From: an uncultured Pelagibacteraceae bacterium
Lineage (GTDB): Bacteria; Pseudomonadota; Alphaproteobacteria; Pelagibacterales; Pelagibacteraceae
Assembly (NCBI GenBank): GCA_902635685.1
Contig: CACPOY010000004.1
Span: 31,785-95,784, forward strand
Direction: 5' to 3'
DNA: 64,000 bases
The position numbers and the translations under genes are program-made. Below, one piece after another: positions 1 to 7,107 of the stretch (position 1 is the stretch's first letter; every line of letters begins with the position of its first letter). The notes under the pieces are model-generated. The model did no database searches. It saw only the letters and a program-made list of their open reading frames with translations, and had not been told where the DNA came from.

Positions 1-25
1 TAACGCAGGTTCAGATGGTGAACTC

Positions 26-733
26 TTGTTAAAAAAGAATGACCCTTCAAATGTTAAAGATTGTTTTGAGGGATTTAATAGAGCAACGTTTGCTTTTAAT
101 CAGGCATTAGATGGCATTTTATTTGAACCAGTTGCCAAAGCGTATCGAATTCTACCTTCGCCAGTCAGAACAGGTGTTGGAAATAGCTTAAACAATTTAT
201 CTCATCTAGTGACCATACCTAATAATATTCTTCAAGGAGATTTCAAACAAGCTGGCATAAACACCGGGAGATTTGTAATCAATACTACAGTAGGAATTTT
301 AGGAATTTTTGATGTCGCAACAAAAATGGGGTTTTCGGAATATGTAAAGGAAGACTATGGACAATCTTTAGGAACGGCTGGAGTTGGTCCAGGATGCTAC
401 TTAGTTTTACCAGTTTTAGGTCCATCTACTATTAGAGATACCACAGGTTCAATAATGAATATTCTTGGGGGAGACCCGTGGTATAATGTTAGTGTTAAAA
501 ACGACACAAGATATTTTAATGAAAAAGACTATTATGTAAGTCGAGGTACTGATGGCGTAAACTTTAGAGCAAAAAATATTGAGTCTTTTGATAATTTAGA
601 GGAAAATGCAATTGATTTTTATGCTTCCGTTAAGAGTTTATATCTACAAGACAGAAAACAAAAAATTTTAAATACAAAAGGAGTTGTTGATACAATGAAT
701 GACTCTGATTGGGAAGAAATTGAAGACAAATAA
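26..733 (+). CDS. mlaA: MlaA/VacJ family lipid-asymmetry lipoprotein (N-terminus may extend upstream of window)
   Basis: Translation has MlaA-like core: DCFEGFNRATFAFNQALDGILFEPVAKAYR, GRFVINTTVGILGIFDVATKMG, YGQSLGTAGVGPGCYLVLPVLGPSTIRD. Confidence 0.9.
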   Translation: MLKKNDPSNVKDCFEGFNRATFAFNQALDGILFEPVAKAYRILPSPVRTGVGNSLNNLSHLVTIPNNILQGDFKQAGINTGRFVINTTVGILGIFDVATKMGFSEYVKEDYGQSLGTAGVGPGCYLVLPVLGPSTIRDTTGSIMNILGGDPWYNVSVKNDTRYFNEKDYYVSRGTDGVNFRAKNIESFDNLEENAIDFYASVKSLYLQDRKQKILNTKGVVDTMNDSDWEEIEDK

Positions 734-743
734 TTTTTTTAAA

Positions 744-1334
744 ATGATTAAAAAATTAATTGTTTTTAATTTCATCATCTTTTTGATCTCCTTAAATGCG
801 GTACATTCAATAGAACCAGATATTTTCGTTCAATCTACAGTAAATAGGGCATCTGATACACTAAGTGGCAATAAAACAAAAGAGGAGAGAATTGAAAAAT
901 TGAAGCAAATAGCCTTGGATACCGTTGATATAAAAGGCATAGGATTTTACTCTTTAGGAAAACATAGAAAAAATTTAACAAGTGATAAAAAAAAAGAATA
1001 CTCAAAAGTTTTTAAAGATTATTTTCTAAATAGTTTTTCAAGCAGACTCGCAGAGTACTCAAACCCAGTAATAGAGGTAAATTCTAAAGAAAAAATTAAT
1101 GATAATTATACTATAGTTTCGAGTACGTTAGCAGCAACTGACAAAAGACCAGCTATAAAAATTGATTGGAGAATTTATACGAAAAATCCTGATAAACCTT
1201 TAATTAGGGACTTAATCATAGAGGGTTTAAGTCTTGCAAGAACCCAAAAAGAAGAATTTAATTCAATTATTCAAGGTGCTGATGGAGATGTAGAAGTGCT
1301 ATTTGCAAGCTTAAGAAATTTTTCAAAAAAGTGA
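744..1334 (+). CDS. mlaC: MlaC/Ttg2D family phospholipid-binding protein (start moved to ATG 744, signal peptide follows)
   Basis: Follows mlaA; MIKKLIVFNFIIFLISLNAVHS signal peptide; KEYSKVFKDYFLNSFSSRLAEY and VDWRIY-like motifs of MlaC. Confidence 0.8.
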   Translation: MIKKLIVFNFIIFLISLNAVHSIEPDIFVQSTVNRASDTLSGNKTKEERIEKLKQIALDTVDIKGIGFYSLGKHRKNLTSDKKKEYSKVFKDYFLNSFSSRLAEYSNPVIEVNSKEKINDNYTIVSSTLAATDKRPAIKIDWRIYTKNPDKPLIRDLIIEGLSLARTQKEEFNSIIQGADGDVEVLFASLRNFSKK

Positions 1335-1348
1335 AAAACTTTAGTTTG

Positions 1349-1425
1349 TGGTGGGCCCGCCAGGACTCGAACCTGGGACCAATACATTATGAGTGTACTG
1401 CTCTAACCAACTGAGCTACAGGCCC
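1349..1425 (-). tRNA. tRNA with CAU anticodon; probably tRNA-Ile2 (k2C), possibly elongator tRNA-Met
   Basis: Reverse complement GGGCCTG-TA-GCTC..GAGC-A-GTACA-CTCATAA-TGTAT-TGGTC-CCAGG-TTCGAGT-CCTGG-CGGGCCC-A-CCA folds as a cloverleaf; C4-G69 and C5-G68 favour Ile2. Confidence 0.93.
1386..1425. repeat. Left copy of 40-bp exact direct repeat (putative att site within tRNA gene)
   Basis: attatgagtgtactgctctaaccaactgagctacaggccc, identical to 5673-5712. Confidence 0.95.
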
Positions 1426-1544
1426 TTTGATAAATCTAGGTTTTATACGATTAAAAAAGTTAATCAAGCACCAATGTTTATATTTTGTTTCTATTTATTT
1501 ACTTTTTTATCAAAGTTGATTTTATGCTTCTTCATTAATCCACC

Positions 1545-1877
1545 CTAGTTATTTCGCTTATATTGGTTTATCATTTTTTTTTCTATCTTATCAAATCTAT
1601 CTTTGGGAATCTTACTTTTAACAAATCTTAAAATAGTATCGTTGTCAATTTTGTATTTTTTTTCTAATTGCAAACTTGAATAACCATTATTAAACTCAGA
1701 AATTATCCTGTTACCTAACTTTTCATCTATAATATTTCTTCTTTTACCTGAAACTGGAGTATCAGACCAAACTACGCCCCATCTGTTTTTTCTTTTATAA
1801 ATGTGTGTTTTTGTTTTTATGGGACTTGTATTTCCTTTGTTACGTGTTGACGGAGATAAATCAGCTAATTTTGTCAT
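1545..1877 (-). CDS. Hypothetical island protein with possible helix-turn-helix
   Basis: 110-aa ORF; GYSSLQLEKKYKIDNDTILRFVKSKI resembles an HTH; basic N-terminus. Confidence 0.55.
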   Translation of the reverse strand: MTKLADLSPSTRNKGNTSPIKTKTHIYKRKNRWGVVWSDTPVSGKRRNIIDEKLGNRIISEFNNGYSSLQLEKKYKIDNDTILRFVKSKIPKDRFDKIEKKMINQYKRNN

Positions 1878-2433
1878 CTGGAATTTTTAATTTAGATTTT
1901 TTAAAAAGACCTTTAAATGATCCTTCAGAATTAATAAGAACTCCTTTGTCAAATTCATCATCTTTAAAAGTACCTGTAAACGAACTTTCAGTATCCATTG
2001 CTTTTACAAAGTATTTTGGATTATCTGCTCCCACTCCTCTACATTCACCAATTGATGGGTGGTAATTCGACCAAAATCCTTTTCCATTTTTTTTACCATT
2101 TTTCCAATTTCCTTTATAGAATGATACTACTTCTGGTAAATAATTTTGTATTTGAAGTATGATCTCTAGCCCTTTGCCAGTTCTTTTTTTGTTTTTAATT
2201 TTTCCTTTAAAATAGGAAATTGCTGGCCTACCTGGCGATCCAAACTCTTGATTTCTATCTATTGGTTTAAATTTTACCTCTTTATAAGTCCAATTTTTAG
2301 GTTCTGGATAATATCTATCTCCACCTTTGGAAATAATCATTCCCCAAATTACAGAGCTTTTCTTTCGTTCAAAAACTATTTGATAAAATTTTTTATCTCC
2401 AAATTCATTGTTTTTAAATCTAATCCTTTTCAT
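1861..2433 (-). CDS. MORN-repeat-like hypothetical protein
   Basis: FYKGNWKNGKKNGKGFW and FTGTFKDDEFDKGVLINSEGSFKGLF resemble MORN repeats. Confidence 0.6.
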   Translation of the reverse strand: MKRIRFKNNEFGDKKFYQIVFERKKSSVIWGMIISKGGDRYYPEPKNWTYKEVKFKPIDRNQEFGSPGRPAISYFKGKIKNKKRTGKGLEIILQIQNYLPEVVSFYKGNWKNGKKNGKGFWSNYHPSIGECRGVGADNPKYFVKAMDTESSFTGTFKDDEFDKGVLINSEGSFKGLFKKSKLKIPDDKIS

Positions 2434-2948
2434 TTGATATAAAACTTATTTTTTTCTAATTTTTTTTGCTCTTCTTTTACAAATTTTATTGCTAAATTTT
2501 TACTCTTAACTTTTTTTATACAGTAAGCTACTTGGAAGCCTTCTTCAATGTCTTGAAAAAACAATATTATATAAAAGCATTTATTAATTTTTGAACTTAT
2601 TATGAAATAAAAATACCAAGGAGTTGGTTCTTTGTCTCCATAGGCGAAAAGATAATTTTTTTCTAGTTTAAAATTACTATGGACATGATCTAATAAATTT
2701 CCATTCTCCATTGCTTGATCCATAAAATCACCACTATTTTCAACAACATCTTCCTCGAGTTTTTTATAACTTATTTTTTTAGTAGTACTCGATTTTATTA
2801 AATCTCTATATATATCCTGAGGGTTTTTTCGGATAAAAGATGGTGTAGGAGGATAACTAATCTTATTCTTACATTGTTTATCTAAATATTTAATGAATTT
2901 ATTTAAATCAAAATTTTCAACCAAGTCATCAAAGCTATATTTCTTCAT
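2430..2948 (-). CDS. Hypothetical island protein
   Basis: 172-aa ORF overlapping its downstream neighbour by 4 nt; no family recognised. Confidence 0.5.
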   Translation of the reverse strand: MKKYSFDDLVENFDLNKFIKYLDKQCKNKISYPPTPSFIRKNPQDIYRDLIKSSTTKKISYKKLEEDVVENSGDFMDQAMENGNLLDHVHSNFKLEKNYLFAYGDKEPTPWYFYFIISSKINKCFYIILFFQDIEEGFQVAYCIKKVKSKNLAIKFVKEEQKKLEKNKFYIK

Positions 2949-2960
2949 CTAATCACTCTA

Positions 2961-3401
2961 TCATTCTACTTCAGTTAACCATTTGGGCCAAGACCTTGAT
3001 TCAAATTTTCTATCAAGCTTAAATTCGTTGATAATCATTCTTAAAATTTCAGACTTTGAATACCCTTCTTTAAAAAGCTCTTTTGCTCTTTTTATTTTAG
3101 CATTTTTAAGTTTCTGAACTTCTGAACTATATTGAACTAAATTTGATTTATCTCCACCAGGGTTTCCTAGAAGTCTTTTATTTCCTAGCATGCCCTTTGC
3201 TCTTTTTTCTTCAAGAATTTTAGTAAGCTTTTTTCTTTTTCTTAATGCTTCCTCAGCTAAAAATTTACTATTATAGATTTGTAGCCCTCTGAACTCCATT
3301 GGGATATTGCTATTTTTAGTTTGGGGTCTAGAAAATAAAATTTTATATTTTCCATTTGGATTATTTTTATCAACAGGTCTGATTTTATTATGATTACTCA
3401 T
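2961..3401 (-). CDS. Hypothetical basic island protein
   Basis: 146-aa ORF overlapping the nuclease gene by 8 nt; Lys/Arg-rich; no family recognised. Confidence 0.5.
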   Translation of the reverse strand: MSNHNKIRPVDKNNPNGKYKILFSRPQTKNSNIPMEFRGLQIYNSKFLAEEALRKRKKLTKILEEKRAKGMLGNKRLLGNPGGDKSNLVQYSSEVQKLKNAKIKRAKELFKEGYSKSEILRMIINEFKLDRKFESRSWPKWLTEVE

Positions 3402-4938
3402 TAGATTTATTCATTAAAAATTTTATTAGATAATAAAGTGCTAGTGTATCTTTTGCACAATAATCCACTAAATTTTTTATTTGTTTTTTTCTTTGATCAT
3501 CATTTGTTTTTACGTCTGTATAAACAAACCAGGCTAATTGAGCACCATCACCTCCCCCAATATTATCTTGTCCATCATAACTTACAGGACAATCTGGAAT
3601 AGCTTTTATAATTGATTTTATTGTCCATTCACCATTCATTTTTGGAGAGTAAAAATTCATTCTTGAAAGGATTAAACTATCCTCAATTCTATTTATAATT
3701 TTATCTATTTTGTTTGCTAAATCCATACAGCTATCTTTAGTTTTTAGTAAATTTAAAATTCTTATTTCTACCCCTTTAGCGTTGTGTGCAAATATAGTTC
3801 CAGTTTCACCCACAGCTTCCAAAAGAGTTTCAACAAACTGTCTTTCGATATCTTGATCTGTAAACTTTAAAAATGATTTACCATCATCTATTTCTTTATC
3901 TATATTTTCCCACTTATGTACTGACCATTGAAAAGGTAAAGCCTCATAAGGTTGTGTATTTTCTATCAAAGGTACACCCTGTGCAATTGTTTCAAAGTCA
4001 ATAAAATAAAAAGGAAAATTAAATGTTTTAAATATATTTTTTAAATTTGGATCAAACCAATCTTTATTATTTTTGTGAGCCTGTTGAATTATACCATGAT
4101 AATTCAGAGCATAATCTTTTCTATTTTTAAAATATCTTGCTGGTACTTTTTGTAAATCATTACTTTTTATCTCTTCCATATATGATTTTAAGTCCTTGCT
4201 GGCACCAATGTAAGGCAAAATTTTATAAGATGTTTCGTTTGACTTTGGTAACAGAGAAATACATCTATCTTGATAATCACATTCGTAAGGTTTTGTACAA
4301 TGAGCACCCATTGGGACTGAAGGACAAGGGGTATTATTTTCAGTTAATGGAAGTAATTCATTAATATAACTTGGAATTTCTTTCTCAAACTCAACTATAT
4401 TTTCAGAAATGTCATTTTCGTCATTTATTAAATTTTTGTAATCTTTACTTTTATCCAAAGTAAAATCTTTGTTGATATGTATTACTTTGCAACTAACTAA
4501 TTCTTGACCGAACTCTCTCAAACATTTTCTTACAATAAAAGATTGGATGGATATATCTGGATAGTGTTCGTTTTTAATTTTAGTAGACGATTTTGCTTCT
4601 AATAGTTCCCAACCATTTTCTTTTCGAATAAGCACATCTGTTCTTACTTGAGTATCTAAATATTCAAAAGTACCTTCATAAATTACGTTGATCTCTTTTG
4701 AGTTTATTGCGTCTTTGGTTTTAACAATTAAATCATCCCAAATTCCTGTAAGATTTAACTCCTTACCATGAATTTTTGTATAATGTTTCCTTATAACTTC
4801 ATTAAAACGCTCACCTCTTTCAAATGTAGCTTTCTTTACTTTTTTTGCAGGTTCATGAATGTCAAACCAAAGTTTTTTTTTACATTGTAATCCACTAGCA
4901 ATTTTACTTTTGGTGAGTCTGTAAGTTTTGGGATTCAT
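3394..4938 (-). CDS. Cas4-like Fe-S PD-(D/E)XK nuclease fused to DEDDy 3'-5' exonuclease domain (DUF2779-like)
   Basis: N-terminal SGLQCKKKLWFD, VRTDVLIRKENGWELLEAKSSTKIK (D..ExK), cysteine cluster CPSVPMGAHCTKPYECDYQDRC; C-terminal FYFIDFET (Exo I), FAHNAKGVEIRIL (Exo II), YCAKDTLAL (Exo III). Confidence 0.85.
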   Translation of the reverse strand: MNPKTYRLTKSKIASGLQCKKKLWFDIHEPAKKVKKATFERGERFNEVIRKHYTKIHGKELNLTGIWDDLIVKTKDAINSKEINVIYEGTFEYLDTQVRTDVLIRKENGWELLEAKSSTKIKNEHYPDISIQSFIVRKCLREFGQELVSCKVIHINKDFTLDKSKDYKNLINDENDISENIVEFEKEIPSYINELLPLTENNTPCPSVPMGAHCTKPYECDYQDRCISLLPKSNETSYKILPYIGASKDLKSYMEEIKSNDLQKVPARYFKNRKDYALNYHGIIQQAHKNNKDWFDPNLKNIFKTFNFPFYFIDFETIAQGVPLIENTQPYEALPFQWSVHKWENIDKEIDDGKSFLKFTDQDIERQFVETLLEAVGETGTIFAHNAKGVEIRILNLLKTKDSCMDLANKIDKIINRIEDSLILSRMNFYSPKMNGEWTIKSIIKAIPDCPVSYDGQDNIGGGDGAQLAWFVYTDVKTNDDQRKKQIKNLVDYCAKDTLALYYLIKFLMNKSNE

Positions 4939-4940
4939 GA

Positions 4941-5381
4941 TTAATTATCCATTGAGTAATACTTTTTGAATTTATTTTTGAATTTGTCATAAATTCTTTT
5001 ATCAATTTCATTGTAATATTTTTTGGATTTGGGATCTACACCTTCAAACTCTACCAATTCCTTATGTATTTTAAATGCTGCATTTGTCATGAGCTCATCG
5101 TAGCCAAACCAACAATTATGTTTTGCCCACTTCTCAGCTTTAGGATCAATATTAAATTTCTCTTTTTTATAATATTTCCAATCAATTTTGCCATAAATTT
5201 TGTGAGCAAAGCTTTTTAAGTGTTTAATAAAAAAACGAATTAAATTTAATGTTCCAACCAATAAGTAAGTTTTAATAATCTTAAGTTTCTTTTTTCGTCG
5301 CATATATCCTTTCTCATACCAAAAGTTTGATAAGGATACATTAATCCTAAGTATAGATCTTCGAATCCAATACCAAACCAA
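4941..5381 (-). CDS. Hypothetical membrane-anchored protein with phage-like C-terminal motif (start may be ATG at 5303)
   Basis: Hydrophobic segment IIKTYLLVGTLNLIRFFI; C-terminal AEKWAKHNCWFGYDELMTNAAFKIHKELVEFEGVDPKSKKYYNEIDKRI. Confidence 0.5.
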   Translation of the reverse strand: MVWYWIRRSILRINVSLSNFWYEKGYMRRKKKLKIIKTYLLVGTLNLIRFFIKHLKSFAHKIYGKIDWKYYKKEKFNIDPKAEKWAKHNCWFGYDELMTNAAFKIHKELVEFEGVDPKSKKYYNEIDKRIYDKFKNKFKKYYSMDN

Positions 5382-5450
5382 ATGGTTTTATATTGTTACA
5401 TTTATTTATGTTGATTGGATAAAGTTAAAAAAAGTTAAAAACATTTATAT

Positions 5451-5510
5451 GGGAAGAGAAAATACACCGTTTAAGATCTATAAAGAAAAACGATCGTATT
5501 TACTCTTCCC
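5451..5510. other. Long inverted repeat / hairpin at the upstream end of the island
   Basis: gggaagagaaaatac .. gtatttactcttccc, 14/15 complementary arms, with an inner cgttt/aaacg stem. Confidence 0.75.
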
Positions 5511-5672
5511 AAAACGTTAATAAATAACTCTATTAATCAACAATACTATCATAAACATTTTCAAAAAAGATTCAATCTGTTGGTAAATAGTTGGTAAAAA
5601 AATTTCAATTTAAAGTAGATAAAATTAGCATTGGTAACTAAGGATTATAATAAAAAAAAAATTGAACAAGAA

Positions 5673-5712
5673 ATTATGAGTGTACTGCTCTAACCAACTG
5701 AGCTACAGGCCC
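5673..5712. repeat. Right copy of 40-bp direct repeat: orphan 5' half of tRNA(CAU)
   Basis: Identical to 1386-1425; no 3' half adjacent. Confidence 0.95.
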
Positions 5713-5760
5713 AAGAAAAAAGTATTTATATCAAATTTTGAATTCTTTCAAGTTTAGTCT

Positions 5761-5835
5761 TGGTGGGCCGTGTTGGTTACGCTCCAACTACCCCTGCAAT
5801 GTCAATGCAGTACTCTACTATTGAGCTAACGGCCC
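5761..5835 (-). tRNA. tRNA-Val (GAC)
   Basis: Reverse complement GGGCCGT..CTGCA-TTGACAT-TGCAG..ACGGCCC-A-CCA; anticodon GAC. Confidence 0.93.
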
Positions 5836-5855
5836 TTAACAATCAAAGCATATAT

Positions 5856-7097
5856 TTAAATATGATTTTTTGCAAAGATATTTGTTTTTTCATTACAAGC
5901 GAACATTATAGAAAAATTAATCCAAAACAAAGTAATATTGAAATCACTAAAAAAAGAACCGCCCGGTAAAAATGGTATAAAATTAATTACAACAAAAGTG
6001 AAAGCTCCAATTTGAATATAGTTTCTCGACATCAAAATTGATTTTAATATTTTAAACATCAAGAAGAAAAAAACGCTTAATATTAAAATAAATCCGATTA
6101 TTCCATGCTCAGACAATAGCTCAAAATAAACTTGATGAGGGTGGGTCAAGCATACATAATTAGACCTTAATTGAGCATTATCATTTCCTCTGCACGTCTC
6201 AACTCGATAATTTTTATTACCTACTCCAAATAAAGGATAATTTTTGAAAACTGAATAACCAGATTTATATAATTTGATATATTGATTATCCTCTAATTTT
6301 TGAGAATTTTTTTTATTGATAATTACATTATAGAATTGACCAATGTATCTTACTTTCAAATATTCTGATTGACTTATTATCGTTCCAAAAATTATGAATA
6401 AAAGTGATATAATTATTAATTTTGTTTTGATTTTCAAAAAATCTAATAACAAAAAATAAATAATGATCCCTAAAAATATTTTAATAGTGTTTGACCTTTC
6501 TCCTGTAAAAATTACAGAAATAAAAGCAATTAAAAGAAATATATAAGCTAACGTTTTTTTGTTATAACTTTCTAAAAGATGCCCAAATATTAAAAAAGTG
6601 AAGCCAGCCAAAAAAGCTCCAACTATTGGTTCGTCAATAAAAAAGCTTGTTATTCTGTTACCATAAATTTGGTTGCTATCACCCCATCCGAATAAATTTT
6701 TACCAAAAAAGTATTCAATAAAAACATCAACTACTAAAGCAAATAAAATTAGACTCCAAAAATCTAAAAGTTTTTTATCGCTTTTGTGATAAAAAAAAAA
6801 ATAGTTTACAAAAATAAAAAAAATTATAAGTCTTAAAAACCCAATATTTCTTGATAATCCAACTTTATAATCTTGAGAAATGAACAGATTAAAAATTAGA
6901 TACAAATATAAAATTAATATTAATTTAATAGAAATATGATTAACAAAATTAAATTTTTTTTGAAATATCAAAACTAATAAAAAAAAAAAATTTATTAAAA
7001 TAACATTAGTTAAAGAAATACTGGAGCCCAAGATTATTGATACCGGCAAAAATGAAAATAATAATAAGAAAAAATTTTCTCTAATTACTAAATTCAT
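5856..7097 (-). CDS. O-antigen ligase/polymerase (WaaL/Wzy-like) membrane protein
   Basis: Polytopic; FGVGNKNYR, LTHPHQVYFELLSEHGIIGF signature. Confidence 0.85.
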   Translation of the reverse strand: MNLVIRENFFLLLFSFLPVSIILGSSISLTNVILINFFFLLVLIFQKKFNFVNHISIKLILILYLYLIFNLFISQDYKVGLSRNIGFLRLIIFFIFVNYFFFYHKSDKKLLDFWSLILFALVVDVFIEYFFGKNLFGWGDSNQIYGNRITSFFIDEPIVGAFLAGFTFLIFGHLLESYNKKTLAYIFLLIAFISVIFTGERSNTIKIFLGIIIYFLLLDFLKIKTKLIIISLLFIIFGTIISQSEYLKVRYIGQFYNVIINKKNSQKLEDNQYIKLYKSGYSVFKNYPLFGVGNKNYRVETCRGNDNAQLRSNYVCLTHPHQVYFELLSEHGIIGFILILSVFFFLMFKILKSILMSRNYIQIGAFTFVVINFIPFLPGGSFFSDFNITLFWINFSIMFACNEKTNIFAKNHI

Positions 7098-7107
7098 TTA
7101 AAAAGCA

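Larger units (their letters stand above)
1426..5672. mobile_element. Putative tRNA-integrated genomic island / integrase-less integrative element
   Basis: Bounded by exact 40-bp tRNA-derived direct repeats; contains only orphan or non-housekeeping ORFs, all on the minus strand. Confidence 0.8.

Noticed and set aside
26-733. mlaA as a truncated gene
   Set aside because: The listed start is a non-ATG codon near the window edge; the N-terminus probably lies just outside the window or uses this TTG, so no evidence of pseudogenisation.
1805-2442. Plus-strand ORFs 1805-2065 and 2248-2442 in the island
   Set aside because: Antisense to the MORN-like gene and hydrophobic only because of AT-rich complement; minus-strand ORFs form a coherent overlapping series.
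3394-4938. Cas4-like domain as evidence for a CRISPR-Cas locus
   Set aside because: No repeat-spacer array or other cas genes in the window; the fusion with a DEDDy exonuclease fits a stand-alone nuclease.
5760-5969. 69-aa plus-strand ORF
   Set aside because: Overlaps tRNA-Val and the 3' end of the O-antigen ligase gene; an artefact of the tRNA sequence.
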